From Garcia nutans (taxonomy: Eukaryota; Streptophyta; Magnoliopsida; Malpighiales; Euphorbiaceae), in assembly GCA_947685225.1 (NCBI GenBank), contig CANTUV010000062.1, forward strand, positions 19,736,501-19,800,500: DNA of 64,000 nt. The letters are read 5' to 3'. This document shows positions 10,965 through 23,371 of this stretch, piece after piece. The position numbers and the translations under genes were made by a program. Below the pieces are notes generated by a model. It searched no databases, was not told the DNA's origin, and worked only from the letters and a program-made list of their open reading frames with translations. The first letter of the stretch is position 1, and each line of letters starts with the position of its first letter.

Positions 10965-11183
10965 GTATTGTACAAGATGGTCGACACTAGTAGGTATAGC
11001 AAAAATCTCAAAGTATACTATTCTGCCCACTCACTTTCTACTGGTCGGGTGTATCATATCCAGTACTCTCAGATATACTAATATTTGATTTTGTATCATC
11101 CTTTATACTTAGGCTTCATGCCAATTAGTTAACGAATCTCATCTGGGGTCAACACATTGCTGGTCAAAGGAACTGGCCTTCCG
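10965..11183 (-). pseudogene. PMD (MAIN-like) pseudogene copy 1, C-terminal half
   Basis: When the 11184-26405 element and one TTCCG duplication are disregarded, this sequence continues the PMD fragment at 26406. Minus-strand reading gives a VPLTSNVLTPDEIR-like stretch followed by LIGMKPKYKG, parallel to PLTDNILTCDKIQQLISMKP of PMD copy 2. Its left side is cut by the Tat-like LTR. It is frameshifted and non-functional. Confidence 0.7.
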
Positions 11184-14100
11184 TGTAACACCCTTACACC
11201 ATATATACGTACAATACATATTTTCAGCATATGTAAAATATGCATTTATGGTACAAAAATATCACAGACTGGTTTAATAAAAATTTTCACATTTCTGTTT
11301 TAAAATTTCAAATACTAAATATATAAAATTAAATAATATATAAGTATTCTTTACTTTCTTTAGTAACCCGAAATAACATTTTATATGAAAATCTCTGGAA
11401 AAAATTTGCCAGAGTTTTATATGTAATTTGGACGTTTCCAAAATTTAGCAAAATACAACTTGCATAAAACAAACGTTCCCAATAAAATCAATTCGCCATT
11501 TCACCAATACTTCTCAATTTCTCCATATTTTCTCAAAATACTTATATATAGGTATATATATCAACAACATATATAAGATCCCATCTTAAATAAATTATTC
11601 AAAACATTCTTTATAGTTTACAATATATACTTCAAAAACATATCATAATATACATAATATCAAAATATACTATAATATCAAATATGTACATGCTGGCAAC
11701 TGGCTCTGATCTTGATGTACCCAAAAACAACTCTTCAAGCTCAAAAAAAAATACAAACCTATACCCAACCAAGTCTAGAAGAACTCTCTGGCTCTACCAA
11801 ATTGTCCATGACACCTGCACGACAAATTATAATAAGCCGAAGCCTAGTGGTACAAACTTTAGTAATAACAATAATCCAAATATAATGTCGATGCACAACA
11901 TATATATATATCACAACTCATGAAATTATATCTCATTATATTGCTTAATTATATCACAATTCATAATTCACATTAAAGCAAAGGCAAGCATGGGCCCAAA
12001 AGGATCTAATATGCTATTCAAATTTCAGAGTTACTGCTTTGGTCCATAATGACACCTTGTGTCTAGCCCCATAGGCAATATATCCATGGATAATCCAACT
12101 AGATCTGAGCTTACGACCCAGTCTTTTCATTGAGTCTAGCTTCAAGGATTTGTTTTTGAGGCTTACGACCCGATCTTTTCACCCCAAAAATATCATATTT
12201 ATCAGCTGGGCCCGGCTTACGACCCAGTCTTCTCACTTGCCTAGCAATTCATAGGCATGCTACCAAACCCAGAACTCTGAAAATTGAATAACATACTCGG
12301 CACACAATTTATTTATATTTCTTATTATCAAATTCTTTTATAATTCCTTTATCAAAAAATTTTCTCATTTTCTCATGATCAAACTAGGCCTTATTTTATC
12401 ATCTTTTTCTCACTTTTCTAATTTTCTCTTTTATATCAAAATCAATTCATTACATTCTGTTTTCACATATCTCATCACATTATACCACATTTCTTTTCAT
12501 TTTCAACACATTACCTTGGTACTTCAACATAATACACATTATGCATATCATAACATAATTCACATTCATCAACAGTATATTAAGTAACTTAACACATTTC
12601 TCAACTAAATGTGTTAAGTCCCAATGTCATGTAAATATATGCAAACATTCAAAGTTTGTACTTACCTCCACTAGCAACCCAAAGCAAGCTTAAAACAACC
12701 TCCAATCCTATCATTCCAACTTGCCCTTCACCACTTGGATGAAGCAAATCAACCTCCCTCAATGCCTATATTAAATGTGATCATAAACAATCATTTAATA
12801 TCACATTCTAAGGCATTCTCAACATCAAACCTTAATTTAACAATACTCATACAAAATTTCAAAAATAAAGTCTTTCCTTACTTTAACTTATCAAATCCAT
12901 ATTAACCCATTAAATTATTGTTTTGAGTTTATTTATATCATTACAAACATATTTTAACATGTTTAAACCAATTACATTAATTAACCACATGCTTATGTTC
13001 AAAACCCTAAAATGCATAACCTTCACCATTGAAGGATCTCCATTCCAACTCAATCCAATTATCATTTCAATATTATTTCCACCACTTATATCATTAAATA
13101 ACATGATTTAAGCACTAAAATCAAACAATTAATCATTCTTTAAAAATTCACTTTCCCAAAACCCTAAATCAATATTACCATCTTTAAACTCTATCCAAAC
13201 TTAACTAAATCCATCATTTGATTTTAAAATCCTTGTTTATGCATCAAAACAACACATTTGGAACCAATTTGCACAATTAAAACTCATGATTTCAAAAACT
13301 CAAATGTTCCATAATCCTAAATTCTCTCTCTTCACCAATCTTATCCAAACTCAACCATTTCTTTAATCCAACCTTAAAATCATTGTTAATCACTTAAAAT
13401 AACTTTATCTATACCCAAATAGACAATTAAATCTTAGAACTTTAAAAAACCCAAAATAAACATAATCACAATTTCCATGAAATCCAAAGAAAGAAGTTGG
13501 GAACTTACTAATTTTGGTGGAAATCACCAAAAATCCACTTTAAACTTTGTAAATATTTCAATTAAATGATTTTGGAAGAAGAAAATCCCTCTCTTGAATC
13601 CATGAAAGTTGGCCTTGAAGAAAAGAAGAAGAAGAAGATGAAAAAAAAATGATTTTCGATTTCCTCCCACTCAAATTTTCTACCTTATATATATTATTAT
13701 TTTAATATATTTTTAATTAATTAATTAATTAATTAAAACCCCAAAATATTATTTTCCATCCAAAATTATTTATTTTTGAATTATTTTATTAATTTTAAAA
13801 TTTTTAAGATTTAATTACCAAAATACCCTTTTGCTTTGACTTTTCTTTTAAAAAGTATTGACTTTTATATGTTGTTTATATTTTACATATATATCACATA
13901 TATATTCCACTTTTTCATTTAAAATCCCTTCATTTTTTATTTAAAACTATTAATTTAATTTATCCATTTAAATTATAAATTATTTTATTAAATTTTCAAA
14001 AATTAGAACTTTTTAAAAAATTCGAAATATTACACATATGCACAAGTAATGTGTATCTTATATACACATCAAATGTACCTTATATGTGTATTAAATATAT

Positions 14101-14222
14101 TAAGTTTATAATATATTTATCCAACATATATAATTAATATACCATATGTATATGTTATATATACTCTTGATATATAATTAGTATATATAAAATTTTATAT
14201 CTCCAAAATCACTGATGTGAAA
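11184..14222 (-). repeat. 3' LTR of the Tekay-like element
   Basis: It begins TGTAACACCC and ends GATGTGAAA in plus-strand reading. It is homologous to 23372-26405 over its whole length. It contains three GCTTACGACCCAGTC-type repeats (about 12090-12240) and a (TTAA)n-type run near 13716-13736. Confidence 0.9.
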
Positions 14223-14223
14223 A

Positions 14224-14236
14224 TTCTCCCCCTTAA
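14224..14236 (-). other. polypurine tract of the Tekay-like element
   Basis: The minus strand reads TTAAGGGGGAGAA immediately before the 3' LTR. It is preceded by a TTTCGAGGACAAA stretch typical of the end of Del/Tekay pol (protein NFED...). Confidence 0.8.
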
Positions 14237-15153
14237 ATAATTTGTCCTCGAAATTATCCAGTACGGTAATGAATAATCCAAATTATTATTTCATCAAATT
14301 ACATAATTTCTATTCTCCCCCTTAGGTACATTCTCAATTACCTTTTTTCCATTCCATAACTAATCATTATACTGTCTATTTACTAAAATAGTCACAACAG
14401 ATTATCATATCTTCAATCGAATTATCATTAGACAAAATTAGTTCATCTCCTTAATATATATACACCACACACCTATTGCACTCAAGATATCTGATCACTT
14501 CATCACCTTAAATTCAAATGTTAATAACTTTTATCTTAAAACAATAATTTTACACATCTTTACTTTTATCCTGCTCGTTATACAATTACCACAATTTAAT
14601 TTAATGTCACCATTATACAACAATAAAATCCTATTTCCTTATTAAGATTCATTCCAATTATACTATAACTAACACTTTTCTCTTATAATTATTTGAAACT
14701 AATATAACTTAGCTCCTTTCATATGCATATAAATATCAAAACGTTGTATTATGAACATTATCACATAGCTTGCTTATTCTTAATACAACTACATACATTG
14801 AATTTCAATAAATACTTGTAAACTTATTACATTTCAGATCAATTGATCTAACTATCACAATATGACTATCATAGCCTTATTCCATTCTGACCAACCATTA
14901 GTCTATTTCAGATTCATCAATCTGTTTTCAATTCATGACCTAATTCTATTATGTCAAATTTATTCTCCAATCTTAATTCTCTTCTAATTCATCATTACAG
15001 ATAATATTCTTTTCTCCTAATCTCATTCACTTTAAACATCATTTTCATCAACTTATTCATTTTATATTACTTTCAAACACATTCAATATAGCTCTTACTC
15101 ACATTTCATAATTCCTTTCATTTATCATTTTCATACATTTCTTATAGTTACCA
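14237..15153. other. non-coding internal region of the Tekay-like element
   Basis: About 0.9 kb of AT-rich DNA. Apart from the pol-end remnant next to the purine tract, no coding sequence or structured repeat is seen. It ends in the TACCA target duplication of the next solo LTR. Confidence 0.6.
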
Positions 15154-15901
15154 TGTAACACCCCTACATCCGGTACACGCACACTACAAACACCACAATG
15201 TAATATTCGTGCACTGAACATAGGGATGCTACGGTTTTCCTTAACATTCAAATCATTTTAAAATGATACCATAATCTTTCTCATTATACATTATAGAAAA
15301 TAAGTAATTAACTTATAATATAAAACAAAATAGATATATATACATTTACTTAATACGCAGCGAAATTTATAAAATATTTACATATATGAATACTCTCAAA
15401 ACTATATTTACAATTATACATATATTTACATTAAAATCAATACTTTACAAAATATAAAGGAGTTATACATGATTGGCAGCTCTTCTCTGATCTTTAAGTC
15501 CCAAAATAAATTCTTCAATGTCTACTCTCACTCGGTCTCGAGGAACTCTCGGGTTCAACTCTGTCACCTGCGCGATTAACACTATCGCGCTAAGCCAACG
15601 GCTTAGTAGTACAAAGTATGCTAGCATTATGCTTTAATGCAATGCAATGTCATACATTTTAATAATCAATACAACTTCATAGATGGAAAGATAATATCAC
15701 ACCTTTGTATTTCATAAATCATACACATATCAACATATTACATTTCCAAAGTCCTTCATAAATCTCATTATTCAATTATTTTACCGTCAATGAATCATAT
15801 TAAACAAAGACAAGCATGGGCCCAAAATACACTAATACGCCATTCAATTTTCAGAGTTAATGCTTTGGTTTTGTTATCACATTTATCATTATCATTATCC
15901 C

Positions 15902-16135
15902 AACTAGGCTTCAAGGATTAGGTTCAACCAAGCTTCAAGGGGAACAAAGCATGCTAAGTATCAACCCAACTTGGCTTCAAGAACCAACCCAACCTAGCTT
16001 CAAGGGTTGTAACATCCCAATTAGGCTTCAAGGACTAGACCCAACCAAGCTTCAAGGGGAGTAAAACATGTTAAACTTCTACCCAACTTGGCTTCAAGGA
16101 TCAAGCCCAACCTAACTTCAAGAGATTGTTACTAA
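15902..16135. repeat. GGCTTCAAGG-type tandem module in solo LTR 1
   Basis: About eight degenerate copies of a unit containing CCAA(C/T)(C/T)(T/A)(G/A)GCTTCAAGG, spaced roughly 25-35 bases. It sits between conserved anchors GCAAGCATGGGCCCAA on the left and AGGCATGCCACCAA on the right. Confidence 0.8.
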
Positions 16136-16619
16136 TAGAAGGCATGCCACCAACAACAAAACTCTAAAAATAGAATAACACATTAGACACACAATTTATT
16201 TATTATCTCATCATCAATTCCATTTTCAATTCTTATTATCAATTAGGCAAACATGCCTCATTAAAGTCATTATAGCCAATCACAATGGCTTTACATTCCA
16301 TCACATCTCAATCCACATTACAAATACATAATCATTTGCATCATCATATCTTTCACATTATTCATGTAACATCATTGATAATACATAACAAAGTATAATA
16401 TTCATATGAATTAGCAATGTAATAATGCAATATTTGTACTTACCTCAATAACAATTCACACAACTCTAAACACTTCCTTTTCCAAGATTCTTTTACTTCT
16501 TAGATCAATGACAAATCCCTTTCTTCAAGACCTAATCCAAAAATAATAACATACACTTGCTTAGGGATACATATGAGATAATCAAGTTAAGAGTTAACTA
16601 GGACAAACTCTAAACATGA

Positions 16620-16915
16620 CACGCTCAACCATACGGGCGTGTCCCTGACCGTGCCCTAACTCCACAACACAGAAGCTTTTACACGCTCGGAACCACGGGC
16701 GTGTCACTGGGCGTGTAATACATGCTGCCTCTCTGAAAAATATCAACACGTCCAACAATGTGAGCGTGCTCATGGCCGTGTAAACTTTCCAATCTCACAG
16801 TATGTATGACACGCTCAATAACACGGGCATGTTACTGGTCGTGTCAAACCTACTGCCTCCAACACAATTGACACGCCTAAAACTCTGGACGTGCTCCCGG
16901 GCGTGTCAGGCCAAA
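16620..16915. repeat. GACACGCTC...GGGCGTGTC inverted-repeat array in solo LTR 1
   Basis: Five copies with a period near 62 bases, starting near 16620, 16681, 16744, 16808 and 16871. Each has ACACGCTC or a variant, a short spacer, then CGGGCGTGTC, and often a second GGGCGTGT. Each unit can fold back on itself. The array is GC- and CpG-rich in AT-rich surroundings. Confidence 0.85.
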
Positions 16916-17821
16916 AACTCAGATTCTGGCCAAAACCACAAAACACCCAACAAAACACTTCTTTTCACCAACATCCTCTTCAAACAAACTTAACAAAACA
17001 TACCCAAAAACCATCTTAACTTACAAAAATACCCAAAACAACTCCACATCTATAACAAACACAAATCACAAATATCATCACAAAACCCTAAACACAAATA
17101 CAACACCATCTCTTCCAACCAACTTACTCTTTTCTTCAATCCATCCTTATAATCCATAATCAATCTAATCAAACACTCTTAAACATATCACAATCAAACA
17201 ACATACTCTTACAAATCTATCAAACTCAAACACAACTTCAAATAAGCAAAGAAATCAAAAGAGGACTTACCAAAGTAATGAAACTTCTTGAATCACCAAC
17301 TTGATCATTCAGATCTTCCTTCAATTTGAGCTTAGAACATTAAGATCCTCTCTTGGTCTCTTGCTTTCTCTTGTCTTTGGAGGAGCTGGCCACTTCAATG
17401 GAAAAGAAGAAAAGAACAATGAAGAAACAAAGTCAACTTCTCTTTAAATCTCCACCAAGCATTTCCAAAAAGTCAATTACCCAAATACCCTCTTCTCACT
17501 TACTTTTAACTCTCTTCACTTACATGCCCTTATTAGTAATTTCACCAATAACCAAATAAATATCTTCATCCCTTGACTCTCCATTTTTGACTTATGTATA
17601 TGTTATTTATACTTCCATATATACAACATATACATTTTCTTTTAATTTCTTTTCTCTTGCAAATTAACATATACATTCTATCCAATTTAAAACAACAACA
17701 ATATTCAAAACTTCTAAGGCATACATTGGGATATTACATACCATATTTACAAAAATCACTTTTCTTACAAATCATTTCAAGCTCATCATATTTTCAAAAT
17801 TCTCTTCTATTCCACACTTTC

Positions 17822-20499
17822 TGTAACACCCCTTCCCGACCTACATGTGTAAGCTGAGTAGAGGCGCCACACTAACCTAATGTTGCTACCAATTTTACTT
17901 AGTCAAATTTTAGTTCCGATTTTTTTTCAAAAATTTTGCCATAGTTTCGCCTAAAAATTGAGTCCCAAGTGTCGACAAAACCGGTTTTTTTCTTATTTTT
18001 AAAAACATTTTACACAAACCAATGCAAACAAAATCATTCTCAGTACACTCCCAATAAATCCCCCTTGTAACCTCAACTACAACCTGCAAAAAGAATTTAC
18101 ACTTCTAGTGCAACATAACATAAAGGTTTTGTGACAATCCCTATATTTAAATATTACACAGCGGAAGTTATAAAATATTTACATATTTACATACTAAACA
18201 TTTCTTTACAAAATATAAAGAAATATACATGATTGGCAAGTCTACTCTGATCTTTAAGCTCCCAAAATGGATTCTTCAAGGTCTACTCTCACATGGTCTT
18301 GATGAACTCTCGGGTTCAACTCTATCAACTCTATTACCTGCGCGATTAAACACTATCGCGCTAAGCCAAGGGCTTAGTAAGATAAAACATGCTAATGGTA
18401 TGCTTTAAGGTAATGCAATGCCACATATGTTATTGATAAGATCAACATCATAAATATAAAGTTAATCACATAATTATGCATTTCACAAATCATAGTCATA
18501 TGAGTATACCCCATTTCAACATCTTTCCACATTCAACATTACTCAATCATACTCAATAACCAACATCTCATTTCATTAACTCATAACATTATTTAGGACA
18601 TTCATATAACCTTGACACCTATGGGCCCAACAAGTATTTAATACGATATTCAGAGTTCAGAGTTACTGATTTGGTTCATAGTCACAATAATCACGCCCGT
18701 AGGCAATGTATATACATGTATCTCTATCCATGGATAGTGTAACAGACCCAGTCTCTTGGACCATCACTCAACACATATGAGGAAATCCTCAACCCGGCAA
18801 GACTGTTACAAATCATATATCTTATATTCACAATTCTCATAGTGTAACAGACCCAGTCTCTTGGACCATCAACTCAACACATATGAGGAGATCCTCAACC
18901 CGGCAAGACTGTTACCTTTCATCATTTCTTAGGCATGCCACCCAAATCCAGAACTCTGAAACTGAATAACATATTAAACAAACAATTCATTTATTATATA
19001 GTTACCATTTCCATTCTCAAATTCTCATCACATTTAGGCAAACATGACTTCTTTCTTTCAATATCATCATCATAGCCAATCACAATGGCATTGTCTCATA
19101 TCATGTCTTATTTGAATTATTATTTCAATTTCAATGTATATTATTCATGAAACACATAACCATTCACAATGCATAACATAACATTGTTCAATCTCAACAA
19201 TGCAATTAGGGCAAAGAACAATTGATATGATTCATATGAATAATACATTCTGGTTTTAGACTCCATTTTATCCTTATTTTGAAAAATTGTATAAAATAAT
19301 ATACTTGATTAAAAATTCTACAATTTTTACAGAATTTAGTTTTGTATCTTAAAATCATTCCTTTAAAATTTCAGATCAAACTGAACACAAAATCTTGGTC
19401 AAAGAGTTCACCTAACCAGACTGCCCCAATTGCCCTGCATCCTGGCAGCAGTTCTGAACTTTGTGAATTCCATAAATCAAATTCAATCAACGTGGTTCTA
19501 AATTATTTTTCTCAAATACTAGACTCACTAAGAAACAACATATCCAAAATTCAATTGGATATGATTTTTCTACATTTTATTAAAAATCCCGAAATATAGC
19601 TGTCTCAGTTAAGGTACCTGCTGGAACAGTTCTACTAAAAATAATCTTTCTAAACTCATAACCATTCCAAAATCGAATCAACATATTTTTCAGTCATTCT
19701 AGACTCATAGAGGCACAACATATCAAAAATTCACTTCAAGAACATTTTTCTATAATTAATTAAAAATCATACAAGTCACAGCCTTTACTAATTGTAAAAC
19801 AGAAAAAGAATTCACTAAACACACTCTTACTCTTCCATCACCAACACCAACCTAGCTTCTTATCTTTAATTCCATTTCAACACTTGAGAATAAATCATAA
19901 ACACATCTCATCATCAAATCATCAAACCCTAATTAACTTCCCATACCACTTCAAAAGTAGGAAAGAAATCAAAGGAAAGATCTTACCTTAGTTAAAACTT
20001 CTTGAATCAACACTTAAACACTTAATCTTCCTTCAATTTGAGCTCAACACATCAAGATCCTCTCTTCACCACTTGCTTTCCTTTCTCTATGGAGGAGCCG
20101 GCCACACACATGAAGAAGAAGAAGAAATTATGAATAAACCAAAGTCAACTCTTCTTTAAATCTCCACCAAGAGTTCCAATTCAAGCAATTACTTAATTAC
20201 CCTTAATCATTTAATTTAACTTTTGTCTCATGTATGCCCATGATAGTAATTACACATATCACATAAAAATATCTCTCTTCCTTTGACTCTTCCTTTGACC
20301 CATTTATATGTTATATATATCCTCATATACACAATATATACCATTCTCTCTAAACCCTAATTCTTTCCCAATACACATATACACAAGCATTCTCCTCCCA
20401 ATTTCTTTTCTTATCCCATCATATACATTCAATCCAATTTATAACAATAACAACAACAACAATATGCAAAACTTCTAGGGCATAAATGAGGATATTACA
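17822..20499 (-). repeat. solo LTR 2 (Tekay-like), target duplication CTTTC
   Basis: It begins TGTAACACCCC and ends GAGGATATTACA, flanked by perfect CTTTC at 17817-17821 and 20500-20504. It is a relative of solo LTR 1 but a distinct subfamily at its start. Only about 80 bases separate it from solo LTR 1. It contains a duplicated hairpin module at 18739-18915. Confidence 0.92.
18739..18915. repeat. duplicated hairpin GTAACAG...CTGTTAC in solo LTR 2
   Basis: Two copies about 105 bases apart (18739-18809 and 18844-18915). Each is bounded by GTAACAG and its inverse CTGTTAC and contains CCCAGTCTCTTGGACC and CAACCCGGCAAGA. The two copies are nearly identical. The module occupies the same place in this LTR as the other repeat modules do in related LTRs. 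Confidence 0.85.
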
Positions 20500-20504
20500 C
20501 TTTC

Positions 20505-23351
20505 TATAATATAAACAAATTCCTAACATAAAATTATAAGATACAACTACACAAACCATAAATCTTGTCCATGTTTCTTGTAGCATAACTATCAATCTCA
20601 CCAAATCTGTCCAACGATCATGTCATCTCAGGCCCATGCCCATGGATAACAAAACTAATCGGTCAATATACTAAACAAATCATACGACCATGGCATAATA
20701 ATGGTCATGCTTGTGGCTTATAAATAAATACTTCTCCTCTATCATTCTTCTTCAAACATTTCCAATCACAACTTTAAGTTCGTATCGCAAAAATCACATA
20801 TTCATTTTTTTTTAATCTTTTGCTACACAAAGAGTTAACATATTTCAGCTCTGTTTTAAGGCAATTTACTTTTGATCACTTCTGTTTCAAAACAATTTAC
20901 TCTTAATCACTTGATCATCATTAGCCTAACTCAAGTTTCAACAATATTATCATTAACATCTCTTACATATACACATTCGTTCATATGCTAATTTTACACA
21001 ATTTCCATTTATTACTCCATTTCTAATCTATCTCTTATAAAAATTTTCATTCATTTTTTTTTCACTTCCATACTTTCTTCATTATACTTTCCTTTTTCTT
21101 ATAATCTCTTATTTATACACATATACTTTGGGCCTAATACTATGCAATTATCAAGTTCAGTAGTTACAATAACAATTTCACCATCCAGCGCTGCTCAGGT
21201 CCATTCTCAATCTCAATTTCATCACATGACCTAACTCTACGCAGGTCAAGACCTTATCTCTCTTAGGTATATTAATAATTGCAATATCATTCTCAATATC
21301 ACTAGACAAGTAATTGTATAAGGTAACAAATTCTCGATAATATTTTTTTTAATCATCCACATACACATTCGTAAGTCATATTCACAATATGACTTACTTT
21401 ACACATTTTCTTACATATCACAATTGTGTTCATACTGAAAAATCTCATCACACATATCATACAATTATACGCAATTCCTCTTTTACATACAACCTATACA
21501 AAGTTAACATTTATCACCTTTCAGAGAATATTATCATTTCTCATTATTTTGACATTACTTAGGTTATTCATCAATTCAACATATATATACACTCTGACTA
21601 CTACATAATTAACATCTTTCTTATATAATCTCCCATCTTTTAAATAAATTTTCTTATTATATTTTTTTTTCTAACACTTCACATAAACTTAGTCACGTTT
21701 CTAATGTGGCATCTCTCTCACATTTTTTTTTATTCATTGATCACACCTTTCATATCCATTTTCATCATTTCCAATTTAATTAACTAAAGTAACTCATTTT
21801 CACTTACTTAATCATTTCCCTTTATTTCATAAAAAATTTCTATATTATCAACCACATTACACCTTGGTTAGTACTTTTATAAATAATATTACTCATTCAA
21901 AATTACTCCCATGCTTATTAAACATTAAACTATCAATATCTAAACAATCCTCATCGAAATTCCCTTACAACTCTAAATTTTCAACTTACTACTTTACTTA
22001 AACTTCATTCTATTAATCTCACTTTCAAGAGCTAACTTTATAAACATTATTTTTATATTAATATAACATCACAACACATCACTTTTATAATTATGGAAAC
22101 CTATTTCAAAAATTCAAATTTCATATAATGCAACCAACAACATTAACCTCACCAAATCTCATTCATATCACATTCTCAATCTTAAAATCATAACATTTAC
22201 TTTTAAACAACACTAATTAACATCATCAATTAGATATCTTACTTTTATATACTCAAACCCTAAATCATGTATCATTCATTTTTTTTTATGAACTCTTTGT
22301 TCTAAATTATTAAAACTCCATATTCCTTCTTCATACTTCTACCCGTATGAACATAAATTTTCATAATTGTTCTTATTCATTTGTCTCATGAAATTAATTT
22401 ATTACTCATGTACAAAATATTGTTTGACTTCCTTGGTTTCATGTCACTCTCAATTTCAATTTTTATATTCCTTACCAATTCTTTATAAAAGCTTATAAAA
22501 TTTTATACATCTTCACTTAACACATATATGGACTTATATTTAAAGTTTTAGATTTTTCCAAGTTGATTTAATTTATTTAAAAATTAAATCTTCTAAAATC
22601 AGGGAATTTGTCTCTTTAATAATTTCTCTGGCAGCACCCGGTTGTACATTTTTTTCAGGTACCATACCTTGATAAAAATTCATGAAATTTAACCATATGT
22701 TATAGGAATACATATGATATTGGGTGTAAAATTTCATATTTTTCCGAGTTTGATGGCCATAGTTTTTAAATATGTTTCTAAATTTCTACAGATTCTGAGT
22801 TTCTGGAACTCCTCCAACAATCTATGTTCTTGTACCTTTCTTAATTAGTAATTCATCTTTAAAAATTATGAAATTTTATACATTAGATTCTAACATATAG
22901 AAAAACTTTTCATTAAATTTTCAAACTCATCCAACATTCCTATATTTATTCAAAAATTTGACAATATCATTTTACAACACACCTATAAAATTTTCTATAA
23001 CTATCATGCTCATTTCTCAAACGTTTTTTTTCATATCTTAAATCATTTCATAAATTATTTTTCTTAATTCCACTTATTCATCATTTGAATCAGCTATGAA
23101 TTTTAATTTTAAATAAAAGTTTCAAAAATTCTTAATCTATAAGCTTTAGAATGACGCTTCTATTGTGCCACTCTAATCTATATAACCCAGACATCATCTC
23201 AACTTATATCCATTATATCGAACGGACATTGCCACATCAGGGATCAGATAAATTGTCAGTGCCAATGCATGCATCACAATTGAAAATTATTTTTTTAAAA
23301 TTCCAATTTTCTCTCTCTAATAACCCACCTAGGTTAAGAACCTCAAACCTA
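20505..23351. other. non-coding internal region of the Tekay-like element
   Basis: About 2.8 kb of AT-rich DNA without recognisable coding sequence. At 20610-20727 a small cluster of CCATG/CATGG-rich motifs (GGCCCATGCCCATGG, CGACCATGG) is followed at once by TTATAAATAA (20718-20727). This resembles the repeat-then-TATA layout of the other LTRs and may be a decayed LTR piece. The last part next to the PBS is leader sequence. Confidence 0.5.
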
Positions 23352-23364
23352 GGCTCTGATACCA
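23352..23364 (-). other. primer-binding site (initiator tRNA-Met) of the Tekay-like element
   Basis: The minus strand reads TGGTATCAGAGCC, the standard plant initiator tRNA-Met primer site, seven bases from the LTR edge at 23372. Confidence 0.93.
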
Positions 23365-23371
23365 AAATAAA

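Larger units (their letters stand above)
15154..17738 (-). repeat. solo LTR 1 (Tekay-like), target duplication TACCA
   Basis: It begins TGTAACACCCC and ends GGGATATTACA, flanked by perfect TACCA repeats at 15149-15153 and 17739-17743. No internal region remains, so it is a solo LTR from unequal recombination. It is related over much of its length to solo LTR 2, sharing segments such as GATTGGCAG...CTCTGATCTTTAAG and CCTGCGCGATTAA. It holds two repeat modules, at 15902-16135 and 16620-16915. Confidence 0.92.

Noticed and set aside
16620..16915. CRISPR-like array
   Set aside because: About five 62-base units with inverted GACACG motifs could suggest repeats and spacers, but the units are degenerate, the host is a plant and the array lies inside a solo LTR.
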